Notes under the pieces: generated by a model
Seen by the model: the letters and a program-made list of their open reading frames with translations, nothing else
What the model was told of the DNA's origin: nothing
The model's database searches: none
Shown: positions 16,612 to 25,245 of the stretch, piece after piece
Numbering within the stretch: the first letter of the stretch is position 1
How the letters are laid out: each line of letters starts with the position of its first letter
Translations under genes and position numbers: made by a program
NCBI RefSeq assembly: GCF_001368795.1
Contig: NZ_LN831203.1
Span: 137,480 to 199,317, forward strand
Source of the DNA: Paenibacillus ihuae
Lineage (GTDB): Bacteria; Bacillota; Bacilli; Paenibacillales; Paenibacillaceae
Direction: 5' to 3'
Length of the DNA stretch: 61,838 nucleotides

Positions 16612-16667
16612 TAAAAACACCCCGCCTGCCTGCAGTAACAACTACTGCAGACGGACAGGGTGTCTTC
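16612..16667 (-). terminator. Terminator of the isochorismatase-like gene
   Basis: A long stem (about 16616-16636 with 16644-16666, some mismatches) begins 6 bases after the stop at 16673 and is followed on the minus strand by a TTTTTAT run. Confidence 0.75.
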
Positions 16668-16672
16668 AACGT

Positions 16673-17164
16673 TTATGAATTCATCAGATAGGGGATTACC
16701 GGATAAGAGATCAGGTTGCGGTCTCTGTGTGCAGAAAGGATTACGTCGCTGTGTGCGCTCAGAATTCCATTTTGCAGCAGAACCGGCCGGAAGCCGCGCT
16801 CACTCGCCCCGTTATAGGTGAATTGGACGCAATGCTCAGCCGAGAAGCCGGATATGATCAGCAGCTCAACACCATGATCCTTCAAGATCTGCTCCAGCTC
16901 CGTCTTCCAGAACGCATTGGAGTACTCTTTGGTTACCTTCAGATCACTATCCGATACTTGAACTTCGGGAATGATATTATACTGCTCTTTCGTTGCTTCC
17001 TCCATGCCTTCGATATCCTGAATATGGATGATCAGCTGGTCCTTCGCCCGGAGTATATCTGAGACATAATTGATATATTCACAGGCCCGGTCCAGTGTTT
17101 TCTTGTCCACATGCTCCCGCACGTGGATTTCCTGCATATCGATAATCAAATACCCCAGCTTCAT
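16673..17164 (-). CDS. Isochorismatase-family (cysteine) hydrolase
   Basis: 163 residues from ATG 17164, which has AAGGAGG 6 bases upstream; upstream in-frame extensions are not supported. It shows the family triad: Asp in YLIIDMQE, Lys in VTKEYSNAFW, and the nucleophilic Cys in ISGFSAEHCVQFTYNGASERG. Such enzymes hydrolyse amides or vinyl ethers (nicotinamidase, carbamoylases, isochorismatase). The exact substrate is not evident. It is a single gene with its own terminator. Confidence 0.85.
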   Translation of the reverse strand: MKLGYLIIDMQEIHVREHVDKKTLDRACEYINYVSDILRAKDQLIIHIQDIEGMEEATKEQYNIIPEVQVSDSDLKVTKEYSNAFWKTELEQILKDHGVELLIISGFSAEHCVQFTYNGASERGFRPVLLQNGILSAHSDVILSAHRDRNLISYPVIPYLMNS

Positions 17165-17416
17165 GAAGAACCTCCTTGTAGGAAACGTTATGCCGATATC
17201 GTACAACATAATGGGCAGGAAGCCAACTGGCCATGTCCTCAAGCCCGCTTTTAACTATCACATTAGAACTATAGGTGATATCCTGAAAATAACTTGTTTT
17301 TCAGTGAATGATCAAGAATAAACCTTTAATCCTATATGCAAATTTGCAAGTCCTTTGTGTAAGCTTATTAAAAGCAATTGGCTTTTAATCTTATTCGACA
17401 AGGGAGACATCTTATC

Positions 17417-18610
17417 ATGCGATCAACTGCCACTTACGTAGAGGAAAATACTTCTACACTCAGCGTCTCAAACCGTCTTCCGTGGGTGGGGCTGCTTGCG
17501 CTGGCCATGGCGGGATTTATCTGTATTTTGACAGAAAGTCTGCCTGCAGGGCTGCTTCCGCAAATTTCCCAGGACCTTCAAGTCACGGAAGCACTTGCAG
17601 GACAACTGGTCACTCTATATGCGGCGGGTTCTCTGCTGGCTGCCATTCCGTTAACGGCCGCTACTCGGGGCTGGAGGCGAAAGCCGCTTTTACTGCTGTG
17701 CATCACCGGATTTCTTGTATTTAATACCGTAACCGCATGGTCTTCCGACTATGCAGTAACGCTTGTTGCCCGTTTCTTAGCTGGAGTATCCGCCGGGGTG
17801 TTATGGGGAATGACTGCCGGTTATGCGCGCCGCATGGTTCCTGATGTTTTGAAAGGAAAGGCGATGGCTGTGGCGATGGTCGGCACCCCGCTGGCTTTGG
17901 CATTAGGCGTCCCTGCCGGAACTTTTTTGAGTAGCTTCGTTGGCTGGCGGCTGATTTTTGGAATCGTATCGGTACTGGCAGCAATGCTGATACTTTGGGT
18001 TCTCTGGAAGATGCCGGATTTCGATGGTGAGCCCCGCGGTGAGAGGCTTCCCCTCCATAAGGTCTTGCTGTCCCCTGGAGTACGGCCTATTCTGGCAGTA
18101 GTTGTCGCTTGGGTGCTGGCTCATAATATTTTATATACTTATATTTCTCCTTATCTTGCGGTAACCGCTCTTGGTGACCGTGTTGATGTGGTCCTCCTTA
18201 TGTTCGGCATCACCTCGGTTATCGGTATTTGGGTGGTAGGCATACTGATTGACCGCTTTATGAGACGGCTGCTAATCGCAAGTATTACGGCTTTCATCCT
18301 GGCCTCCCTGGCAATGGCGCTGGCTATTCATCAACCTTTGATCGTCCTCACCGCTGTCTCCATATGGGGACTTACCTTCGGCGGTGCTGCCACCCTATTG
18401 CAGACAGCCATTGCTAAGGCCGCAGGCAAAAGCGCAGATATCGCACAATCGATGCTGGTAACCGCCTGGAACTTAGCAATCGGGGGTGGAGGTATTGTCG
18501 GCGGGGTTCTGCTGGAGCTGCTCAGCGGCGGCTTCCTTCCCGGCTCCTTGTTTATACTGCTGCTTCCGGCTTTACTGACAGTCTTGTTCGCCCGAAAGTC
18601 TTTTTCCTAA
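17417..18610 (+). CDS. MFS transporter, DHA1 (sugar efflux/YdhP-AraJ) type
   Basis: 397 residues from ATG 17417 with AGGGAGA upstream. There are twelve hydrophobic segments. The first helix region LALAMAGFICILTESLPAGLLPQIS followed by AGQLVTLYAAGSLLAAIPLT and the motif-A-like loop TRGWRRKPLLL is typical of DHA1 drug and sugar efflux carriers. GMTAGYARRMVP marks the helix 4-5 antiporter region. It probably exports a small molecule by proton antiport; the substrate is unknown. It is next to a convergent Lrp-type regulator and terminates at 18636-18675. Confidence 0.9.
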   Translation: MRSTATYVEENTSTLSVSNRLPWVGLLALAMAGFICILTESLPAGLLPQISQDLQVTEALAGQLVTLYAAGSLLAAIPLTAATRGWRRKPLLLLCITGFLVFNTVTAWSSDYAVTLVARFLAGVSAGVLWGMTAGYARRMVPDVLKGKAMAVAMVGTPLALALGVPAGTFLSSFVGWRLIFGIVSVLAAMLILWVLWKMPDFDGEPRGERLPLHKVLLSPGVRPILAVVVAWVLAHNILYTYISPYLAVTALGDRVDVVLLMFGITSVIGIWVVGILIDRFMRRLLIASITAFILASLAMALAIHQPLIVLTAVSIWGLTFGGAATLLQTAIAKAAGKSADIAQSMLVTAWNLAIGGGGIVGGVLLELLSGGFLPGSLFILLLPALLTVLFARKSFS

Positions 18611-18635
18611 AATACAGCTTTTATCTGCCTATAAC

Positions 18636-18675
18636 AAACAGGAATCCGATCACCGGATTCCTGTTTGTCTTTTTA
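18636..18675. terminator. Terminator between the MFS and Lrp genes
   Basis: A 13-bp stem (AAACAGGAATCCG with CGGATTCCTGTTT, 18636-18666) followed by a T-rich tail (GTCTTTTTAT) on the plus strand. Confidence 0.8.
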
Positions 18676-18683
18676 TAATGAAG

Positions 18684-19145
18684 CTAATCCTTATGAACGG
18701 CCACTAGATTAGGTCCTTGAATGAGATTTTTATAAGGAATCGGAGACGATATCACAATTATTGTGGTGTAGGTTCCGTATGCATCGCATCTATTCCCAAA
18801 CTCTTCGAGGTCTTGAGTAGATTCCGTCAATACTTTTAACAGGTAATTATGTTCTCCGCTGATTCGGTAACACTCGGCGACCTCCGGCGATGAACGGCAG
18901 AAATCAAGAAAAGCATGGCACTCTCTAGTCCGGAAAAGCACGTATGCAGCGCTCTGTTTATTTAATTTATGAGGGGCGAGTACGGTACGATATTCCGCGA
19001 TAACCCCCTTTTCCTCCATTCGCTTGACCCGCTCCGTGACTGCTGGCTGAGATAACCCGACCAGCTTGCCCAATTCGGTCATCGATAATCTCGCGTTATT
19101 CTCTAAATGGAACAGAATATTGTTATCGATTTCGTCCACTTTCAT
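18684..19145 (-). CDS. Lrp/AsnC-family transcriptional regulator
   Basis: About 153 residues. The N-terminal helix-turn-helix is clear (DEIDNNILFHLENNARLSMTELGKLVGLSQPAVTERVKRMEEKGVI), followed by the RAM effector domain (YLLKVLTESTQDLEEF). I place the start at ATG 19145; a GTG two codons later has better spacing to AAGGGAG, so the start is uncertain by a few codons. It is transcribed divergently from the serine hydrolase gene across a 160-base A+T-rich spacer, which makes that gene its likely target, with amino acids as possible effectors. Confidence 0.9.
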   Translation of the reverse strand: MKVDEIDNNILFHLENNARLSMTELGKLVGLSQPAVTERVKRMEEKGVIAEYRTVLAPHKLNKQSAAYVLFRTRECHAFLDFCRSSPEVAECYRISGEHNYLLKVLTESTQDLEEFGNRCDAYGTYTTIIVISSPIPYKNLIQGPNLVAVHKD

Positions 19146-19304
19146 CTCTCCCTTCAATTTCAAAGATATTTCAGGAAAATACCTTTAAATCCATACCAGT
19201 TGAATTCATATTACCTTAAATGGCTTATGTAAAGAAGCTAAAAATATTAATATAATTAACCACACTTACTCTAAATAATCAAGTAAGCAATACAAGGAGA
19301 GGAT

Positions 19305-20477
19305 TTGAAGACCATGAGTACCAGCGAGGCTAATTTTTCACATCATTATGTAGATCAAGTCATCAAACGGACAATTGCCGGGAAAAGAATTGTAGGCACT
19401 GTTGTTCTAATAGCTTTAAAAGGGCAGGTGGTGTACTGCCGTGCTGCCGGTTTAGCAGATCGGGAACAGAACCGTCCTATGCATGAAAATGCCCTGTTTC
19501 GCTATGCATCTGTAACCAAACCGATTGTATCAACTGCGGCACTTAGCTTAGTGTCGCAAGGAAAGCTGCGTCTGGAGGACCCTGTGGTAAAATGGCTGCC
19601 TGCCTTCAGCCCGAAGCTGCCGGATGGCCGGGGAGCGGCTATGACGATTCAACACTTAATGACTCATACAGCTGGGTTAACTTACCGCTTCTTTCAGGAA
19701 GAACAAGGAACCTATGAGCTGGCCGGAGTGTCGGACGGTATGGACATTGCCGGAATCACCCTTGAAGAGAATCTCCGGCGGCTCGCATCGGTGCCGCTGT
19801 TGTATGAACCGGGAAGTTTGTGGAGGTATTCCATCGCAACGGATGTCCTTGGAGCCATTATCGAAAAGGCTGCGGGAATGCCGCTGAGTGAAGCCGTAGA
19901 GCTGCTTGTCACTCAACCGCTTCATATGAGTGACACTAGTTTTGCAGCCGTAGACAACAACAGGTTAACCGCGGCCTATGCGGATGGCCCAGACGAACCC
20001 CGCCGCCTGGCTGATAACTATGACACCGTGCCTTTTATTGAAGAGACAGCCGGTTTCCGCCTTGCACCGGACCGTGCTAAACATAAGCTTGCTTATGCTT
20101 CAGGCGGAGCCGGGATGGTCGGAAGTGCCGGAGACTTCCTGAAATTGCTGGAAACGCTGCGGCAAGGAGGCGCCCCTATTCTGCCAAAGTCAATCGTCAC
20201 AAAAATGACCACCAACCAGATTGGCGGGCTCGAAATGCCTTTTTGGCCGGGAAGAGGATTTGGCTTAGGCTTTACGGTACTTAAGGACCCTGCAGCAGCC
20301 CATACTCCGGAATCCACGGGAACATGGCGGATGGGCGGGACCTACGGGCACTCCTGGTTTGTTGATCCCACCGAAGAGCTTAGCGTTGTAGCCTTCACCA
20401 ATACAGCACTTGAAGGAATGTCAGGCAAATTCACAACGGATCTGTGTGAAGCAGTCTATACGGGTTTGCATGGGTAA
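19305..20477 (+). CDS. Serine hydrolase, class C beta-lactamase/esterase family
   Basis: 390 residues from a TTG at 19305 (GGAG 5 bases upstream; an ATG at 19314 is the alternative). The active-site SxxK is in FRYASVTKPIVSTAAL, the second motif is YSIATD (YSx with Ile in place of the usual Asn), and TYGHSWFVDP near the end matches the family's third, His-Gly region (HTG type). No signal peptide is seen, so it is cytosolic. Members hydrolyse esters or D-amino peptides; most are not true beta-lactamases. It is probably regulated by the divergent Lrp-like protein. Confidence 0.85.
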   Translation: MKTMSTSEANFSHHYVDQVIKRTIAGKRIVGTVVLIALKGQVVYCRAAGLADREQNRPMHENALFRYASVTKPIVSTAALSLVSQGKLRLEDPVVKWLPAFSPKLPDGRGAAMTIQHLMTHTAGLTYRFFQEEQGTYELAGVSDGMDIAGITLEENLRRLASVPLLYEPGSLWRYSIATDVLGAIIEKAAGMPLSEAVELLVTQPLHMSDTSFAAVDNNRLTAAYADGPDEPRRLADNYDTVPFIEETAGFRLAPDRAKHKLAYASGGAGMVGSAGDFLKLLETLRQGGAPILPKSIVTKMTTNQIGGLEMPFWPGRGFGLGFTVLKDPAAAHTPESTGTWRMGGTYGHSWFVDPTEELSVVAFTNTALEGMSGKFTTDLCEAVYTGLHG

Positions 20478-20481
20478 ATAA

Positions 20482-20537
20482 AAATAGAGGAATCTGCATA
20501 TTAAATAGGATTTAATATGCAGAGCCCTCTATTTATT
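20482..20537. terminator. Terminator between the serine hydrolase and ABC permease genes
   Basis: AAATAGAGG (20482-20490) with CCTCTATTT (20526-20534), plus an inner 12-bp stem (20494-20505 with 20511-20522). The outer A/T ends can serve either strand. Confidence 0.75.
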
Positions 20538-20573
20538 TGAATCCGACAAGAACACTGTATCGCTGCCTGGCTG

Positions 20574-21428
20574 TTATTCTTTAACGCCTCCGAGTGCTAC
20601 ACCCGCAATAATATACCGGGATAACAGGAAGTAAACAATGAACAGTGGTAGTGATGTCAAAGCCAGACCCATATAGATCGATCCGAACTCCGTCTTGTAG
20701 ATATCACCGCGAAGCAGGCTGACCATAATTGGCATCGTATATTTTTCTTTCTGTGTCAACAGGATCAGCGGCATGAACAGGTTGTTCCAGTTGGCCACAA
20801 AAGCAAAGATCGCTTGTGTCGCCACGGCCGGCATCATCAGCGGCAGGATGATCCGGTTGAAGGTCTTGAATTCACCGGAACCGTCTACGCGCGATGCTTC
20901 TACGATCTCGAGCGACAGCGTTGCCAGCAGATACTGGCGCATGAAGAATACTACCGCAGGCGCTGCAATCGCAGGCAGAATCAGCGGAAGAAAGCTATTG
21001 GTCCAATGCAGTTTGTACATGAACTGATAGAAGCCGATCGCGCTTGCCTGGGATGGAATCATCATCACGCAGATTATGAAAGTAAAGAATGGCTTACGCA
21101 GCTTCCAGTTATAGGTCACAAGCCCATAGGCGGCCAAGGACGAGAAATAGACCGTGCAGAGGGTTGCAAAACTGGAGATAATCAGTGAATTCAGAAATCC
21201 TTGAAGCGGATCAAAGCTCTTGTCGAGCAGCACCCGCAAATTGCTCATCATGTGAGTCGAAGGAAGCAGCGAGAGTCCGCTTTGGATTTCCGGTGTAGAT
21301 CGTGTGGCGTTAACAAACATGATCCAGAACGGCAGGATACTGAGCACCGCCAAAAAGATACAGACGATATAGATAATCGTTCTGGTTATTTTTTGGTTAA
21401 CCGAACTGCTCTGTTGAATTTTCCCCAT
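20574..21428 (-). CDS. Carbohydrate ABC transporter permease (MalG/CUT1 type)
   Basis: 284 residues with six membrane helices. The cytoplasmic EAA loop EIVEASRVDGSGEFKTFNRIILPLMMPA docks the shared ATPase. The tail IIAGVALGGVKE is the usual MalG-type end. It lies 3 bases after the other permease and forms the third gene of a binding protein-permease-permease operon. No ATPase gene is present, as is usual for Gram-positive CUT1 systems that share MsmX. The sugar is unknown. Confidence 0.9.
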   Translation of the reverse strand: MGKIQQSSSVNQKITRTIIYIVCIFLAVLSILPFWIMFVNATRSTPEIQSGLSLLPSTHMMSNLRVLLDKSFDPLQGFLNSLIISSFATLCTVYFSSLAAYGLVTYNWKLRKPFFTFIICVMMIPSQASAIGFYQFMYKLHWTNSFLPLILPAIAAPAVVFFMRQYLLATLSLEIVEASRVDGSGEFKTFNRIILPLMMPAVATQAIFAFVANWNNLFMPLILLTQKEKYTMPIMVSLLRGDIYKTEFGSIYMGLALTSLPLFIVYFLLSRYIIAGVALGGVKE

Positions 21429-21431
21429 GGG

Positions 21432-22403
21432 TTACACCTCCCTCACGGCTGCTGCTTTGGCCGCTTTTCTATAGTTTTTTTGCGCTTTTTTCAATTTCGC
21501 CTCATCACGGTCGCGCATCAGGTAGAAGAGGAATCCTGATAAAACTCCCGAAATTACGAACATAATCATACTCGCCGCTGCAGCGCGATTATACATATAG
21601 CTGCCCTTGAATGCCTGCCCATATATAAACATTGACGTGGTAAGGGTGGAGTCATCCGGTCCGCCTGCAAGGAACAGCTGCGGAATATCGAACATGGTCA
21701 GACCGCCGACCATCGATGTAATCAAAGTAAATAGTAATATCGTCCGCAGACTTGGCAGCGTGATTCGGAAGAAGGTCTGAAACCCGTTCGCGCCATCAAT
21801 CGCCGCTGATTCAAAGAGCGCGGGGTTGATACCCATAACGCCTGCCACAAGAATGATCATAGTATTGCCATACCACATCCAGAACTGGATGAACGCCACA
21901 ACGCCGCGTGCCGTCGTCTTGTCCTGAAGGAAGAAAATCGGAGCGTCGGTCCATCCCAGCATTTGAAATAAACTGTTTACGGGACCCATCGGATAGGCAA
22001 ACAAAGTGCTGAACAGTACGGCAATCGTACTTGCAGTGATAATATTCGGCATATACAGCAGAACCTTGAAGAGGCCTTTTCCCTTTATGTTAAGACGCGC
22101 ATTCGTGAACCATGCAGTGAGCAGGAGCGCGAGGGCAATCTGGGGAACGAAGTTGAGAATCCATAGTAGCCCGGTATTGATCAGTGACTTCCTGAAGGAT
22201 GCATTATCAAAGAGTAGATCTTTGAAGTTCTGAAAAGGATTATCCAGAACATGGATTGGTTTCGGTATTAATCCCTGCATATTGGTGAACCCGATAAATG
22301 CCGTATATAAAATGGGATACAGCGAAAAAATCAGAAATGCCAGGACAAACGGGAAGGTAAAAATATAGCCGAATTTCGAATAGTTGACACCTTTGCGGCG
22401 CAT
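21432..22403 (-). CDS. Carbohydrate ABC transporter permease (MalF/UgpA type)
   Basis: 323 residues with six predicted membrane helices, beginning YIFTFPFVLAFLIFSLYPILYTAFIGF. The EAA loop is ESAAIDGANGFQTFFRITLPSLR. The C-terminus is unusually long and basic (RDRDEAKLKKAQKNYRKAAKAAA). The start has GAGGTG 5 bases upstream. It pairs with the 20574-21428 permease to form the membrane channel of the importer. Confidence 0.9.
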   Translation of the reverse strand: MRRKGVNYSKFGYIFTFPFVLAFLIFSLYPILYTAFIGFTNMQGLIPKPIHVLDNPFQNFKDLLFDNASFRKSLINTGLLWILNFVPQIALALLLTAWFTNARLNIKGKGLFKVLLYMPNIITASTIAVLFSTLFAYPMGPVNSLFQMLGWTDAPIFFLQDKTTARGVVAFIQFWMWYGNTMIILVAGVMGINPALFESAAIDGANGFQTFFRITLPSLRTILLFTLITSMVGGLTMFDIPQLFLAGGPDDSTLTTSMFIYGQAFKGSYMYNRAAAASMIMFVISGVLSGFLFYLMRDRDEAKLKKAQKNYRKAAKAAAVREV

Positions 22404-22429
22404 GCTCTCACCTCATTAATTGATATGAA

Positions 22430-22453
22430 GGGGCGGGAAAACTCGCCCGCCCC
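22430..22453 (-). promoter_or_regulatory. Intercistronic hairpin after the binding-protein gene
   Basis: GGGGCGGG pairs with CCCGCCCC around an 8-base loop, between the binding-protein stop and the first permease. There is no U run. Such hairpins protect the 3' end of the abundant binding-protein mRNA and lower permease expression. Confidence 0.65.
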
Positions 22454-22465
22454 TTCTGCTCCATC

Positions 22466-23878
22466 TTATTCGCTGTCAATGCCAAGCTGGTCTTTAACTT
22501 GCTGTTTGAACGTTTCGATCGCTTTTTCACGATTTTTGTTGCCCGCAGTATATTCGCGGGTCTGATCGCGCCAGAGCTTATTGATCGTTTCGTCGTACTG
22601 GGTCAGGTTTTTACCAGAAGCGTTAGCGTTAGCCGGAACGAATACATCGAACATGTTCTGTCCGCCGAGCAGCGGAACTTCGCCGTTGGAGTTGCCCATG
22701 ACTACGGCGGAGGCCACACTGTCCTTCGTGCCTTGCTCGCCTTCCTTCATTGTGCCGTTAGCCCAGTATGATTGAAGTCCTGTATCGGAAGTATCGAGTG
22801 TAACCCATTTGATAAAGTCAGCTACAGCCTGTTTCTTGGCATCGTCCTTAGCAGCTTCTTGGCTGGCAAGCAGCCAGGTGCCTCCCCAGAAGAAGCCTGT
22901 AGGCGGTTCTGTTACAGCCCAGTCGCCATTGGTGTCTTTCACTTGACCGTTCATTACGTAGTTAATGAGCCAAGCTGGACCGAAGAAGCCAAAGATCGGC
23001 TGAGCGCCGGCACCGGACATATCCGCGTACCAGGCTTCTGTCCAGTCTGTCGTATCATTATGATAGCCATTGTCTTTCAGCTTTTTGGAGAGATCAAGGA
23101 ACGCTTCGCGTTTCGGATCAATGTGAAGCTTGCCGTCAACAATCCAGCCTGCGTCCGAACTGTTCTCGATCGGGTGCCAAATGTCCCCGTCGCCGGAAAC
23201 AATACCGTATCCTTTAGCTTTTAGCTTTGCGGCTGCATCGAAGAACTTGTCCCAGCCGGGTCCAACTTCAGTTTTGATTGTAGCCGGATCGTCTGTTCCG
23301 AAAACTTCCTTAGCAATCGAACGGCGATAGATAAAGGCACCGCCAGTCGCCTGGTAGCCAAGACCCTTCAGCTGTCCTTCTTTACTGCCGATATCTACGG
23401 AGTATTGGGCGATGCCCGCATCCTTAACCAACTGGTCATCCAGACCCAGGTCAGCATAATTAGCGGCATAGCTGGAAGCGTCGCCTTGTGTATACTTGAG
23501 CACGAATGCCGATTCAGCGGCATAAATATCCGGGGCATCTTTACCGCCAGCGGCCAGAGCCTGGTCAAGAGCCGGCTGATAGGCGCCATCGGTGGTGGCG
23601 ATCACCGTAGTTTTGAACTCTACATTCGCTTCAGGATGAATTTCCAAATACTTCTTAGTCATGTTCGGAATCTCATCCGTAAAGCTCCAGAGATTGATGG
23701 TGACTTTCTCGCCATTGCTCTTTGCTGGAGCTTCGGTAGCGTTTGCAGCTGGGGCTGTAGTTGGACTTGAAGCGTTTGAGTTCGAGTTTGAATTTGAGTT
23801 ACCGCCGCACGCTGCGAGAGCAGATGACATCACGAGCAATGTGGAGATCCCTACTAAAACACGTTTCATACTTTTCAT
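22466..23878 (-). CDS. Sugar ABC transporter substrate-binding lipoprotein
   Basis: 470 residues from ATG 23878 (GGGAGG upstream). The lipoprotein signal is LVMSSALAACGGNSNSN, with the lipid-bearing cysteine followed by a Ser/Asn/Ala-rich linker, so it is tethered to the outer membrane face. The body has the CUT1 family-1 fold: ITINLWSFTDE-like start, AGGKDAPDIYAAESAFVLKY, WGGTWLLASQEAAK. It captures an unidentified oligosaccharide and hands it to the two permeases downstream. Confidence 0.9.
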   Translation of the reverse strand: MKSMKRVLVGISTLLVMSSALAACGGNSNSNSNSNASSPTTAPAANATEAPAKSNGEKVTINLWSFTDEIPNMTKKYLEIHPEANVEFKTTVIATTDGAYQPALDQALAAGGKDAPDIYAAESAFVLKYTQGDASSYAANYADLGLDDQLVKDAGIAQYSVDIGSKEGQLKGLGYQATGGAFIYRRSIAKEVFGTDDPATIKTEVGPGWDKFFDAAAKLKAKGYGIVSGDGDIWHPIENSSDAGWIVDGKLHIDPKREAFLDLSKKLKDNGYHNDTTDWTEAWYADMSGAGAQPIFGFFGPAWLINYVMNGQVKDTNGDWAVTEPPTGFFWGGTWLLASQEAAKDDAKKQAVADFIKWVTLDTSDTGLQSYWANGTMKEGEQGTKDSVASAVVMGNSNGEVPLLGGQNMFDVFVPANANASGKNLTQYDETINKLWRDQTREYTAGNKNREKAIETFKQQVKDQLGIDSE

Positions 23879-23916
23879 ACTTTGCCTCCCCTTTTTTTCT
23901 TAATCACTCGGTTTTA

Positions 23917-23960
23917 TGTAACCGCATTCATATTATAGAACCTAGGGATCCCGGACATAA
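23917..23960 (-). promoter_or_regulatory. Promoter and candidate cre site of the ABC operon
   Basis: On the minus strand TATAAT (23932-23937) has TTATGT 17 bases upstream (23955-23960, weak). The predicted start falls in TGAATGCGGTTACA (23917-23930), which matches the CcpA cre consensus at all but one conserved base. Catabolite repression of the sugar operon would fit. Confidence 0.45.
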
Positions 23961-24012
23961 GTAACCTGCCATTGGGAGAAATTCCACTATTTTTGGATTT
24001 CACTCCCTATCA

Positions 24013-24048
24013 AACAAAAAAGACACCCAGGCTATACCTGGGCGTCTC
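24013..24048 (-). terminator. Terminator of the riboswitch-controlled exported protein gene
   Basis: A stem of GAGACGCCCAGG with CCTGGGTGTCTT (one G-T pair) followed by TTTTTT on the minus strand, 15 bases after the stop at 24064. Confidence 0.8.
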
Positions 24049-24063
24049 AAGAACTCTAATGTT

Positions 24064-24966
24064 CTATTTTTCTAGTTCAGCAGGTTTTGTAATCGTTGTA
24101 ACCTTGTTGTTCTTAGAATATTTAGCTTCAATTTTTGTGGTATATGTATCTTTCGTTCCGTCCGCAGCCAGCGCATAACTCAGATCAACGGTCAGCTTTT
24201 CTGTCTGCCAGGTCTTGGTATTAAGGAATAATTTCCAGGTTGCGCTTTTCGGCACCAGCGTCTCACCGTCCCAGAGATTTTCCTGGTCATAGAGGGTAAT
24301 GAGTCCCTTAGCCGCTGCCGGATCGGTTACCGTAACCTGCAGAACAGTCTGGGTGCCGGCAGTAGTGACTTTCATCGATTTTTTCACATTTTTGACCGAA
24401 TTCAGCATCGATGCAGGATCATACTGGGCTTTGGAATAAAAAGACTCCCATTCCTGCTTCTCCAGTCCAAGCCAATACTGTGCTTCAGGATCGATGGGCT
24501 CTCCGTCGCCGTCTGTTACTGCATCAGAGCTGCTAACCTCTCCGTTTTCTCCGGTATCTGCGGCTGTATCCTCAGAATCAGCAATAAGTTCGCTTCCGTC
24601 TACAAGATAGTAGAATTCCTTATCATTGGCATATGAATCGTAGGATGTTTCCAGTAAACTGATATCCACGTAGCCTGCAGCTGCAAAATTCGGCAAACGG
24701 TTGATATCCAGCTTCAGCGTGTTGGTGTTGCTGATCCGCACTCCACCGGTCTGAATATCCTGTTTCTTGATCACATCCAGATGGAAATTCTTCAGCGTTT
24801 TGGCAGCTGCCGTTACTTTGCCGATGACCTGATCCACGGTAGGCGTTTTGGCAGCTGTTGTTGCTGCTGAGGCTACTTCAGGACCAGGCATCCAGCCCGC
24901 CGTTCCGGACAGCAGTAATACACCTGCAGCCATAATTGTACCTACTGTTTTTGAAACCTTCTTCAT
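24064..24966 (-). CDS. Exported LolA-like (DUF6612-type) protein
   Basis: 300 residues from ATG 24966 with AAAGGGG 6 bases upstream. The signal peptide is KTVGTIMAAGVLLLSGTAGWM...ASA. The mature part begins VDQVIGKVTAAAKTLKNFHLDV, followed by long beta strands typical of the LolA/LppX half-barrel, such as GYVDISLLETSYDSYANDK, and a C-terminal TKIEAKYSKNNKVTTI. Related proteins carry or sense lipids, or act as envelope sensors; the function here is unknown. Its leader contains a class I cyclic-di-GMP riboswitch, so it is probably tied to the motility/biofilm switch. It is monocistronic. Confidence 0.7.
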   Translation of the reverse strand: MKKVSKTVGTIMAAGVLLLSGTAGWMPGPEVASAATTAAKTPTVDQVIGKVTAAAKTLKNFHLDVIKKQDIQTGGVRISNTNTLKLDINRLPNFAAAGYVDISLLETSYDSYANDKEFYYLVDGSELIADSEDTAADTGENGEVSSSDAVTDGDGEPIDPEAQYWLGLEKQEWESFYSKAQYDPASMLNSVKNVKKSMKVTTAGTQTVLQVTVTDPAAAKGLITLYDQENLWDGETLVPKSATWKLFLNTKTWQTEKLTVDLSYALAADGTKDTYTTKIEAKYSKNNKVTTITKPAELEK

Positions 24967-25002
24967 GTAGTTCCCCTTTCGGGTCCTTGCGTTAATCATA
25001 GA

Positions 25003-25092
25003 TATCCCTATGCAGCCTGGCGATCATGACCTTCTATCCTCGGCTTTAGACCCATGGCTTTGTGTCATCCTCTTTCGGGGATTTTACCTTTA
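25003..25092 (-). promoter_or_regulatory. Class I cyclic-di-GMP riboswitch (GEMM)
   Basis: On the minus strand the leader reads CCCCGAAAGAGG (a GNRA-capped helix), then GACACAAAGCCATGGGTCTAA, then a second arm ending CATGATCGCCAGGCTGC. CAAAGCCA, GGGTCTAA and GCCAGGCTGC are the GEMM-I signature with its tetraloop and receptor helix. Downstream, CCCGAAAGGGG (about 24973-24983) can hide the ribosome site of the exported protein gene, suggesting translational control. Confidence 0.75.
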
Positions 25093-25171
25093 ACGCGGAC
25101 ACTTCGATTATTGGATTTAACTTCCGGGGCGCTTGTCCCTTTTATAATTTATCATGGTTATAATTACCTGT

Positions 25172-25220
25172 AAAACAAAACCGGTCTTAGTCCCCTGCAA
25201 TTCAGGACTAAGACCGGTTT
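25172..25220 (-). terminator. Terminator of the galactoside operon
   Basis: A perfect 16-bp stem (25178-25193 with 25205-25220) followed on the minus strand by TTTTGTTTTA, just after the beta-galactosidase stop. Confidence 0.9.
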
Positions 25221-25245
25221 GTGGTTATAAAATACGCTTAATGCG

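Noticed and set aside
8660-20477. Transposon or prophage as the cause of the many broken genes
   Set aside because: No transposase, integrase, terminal inverted repeats with target duplications, or phage structural genes are visible. Decay looks like deletions and point mutations.
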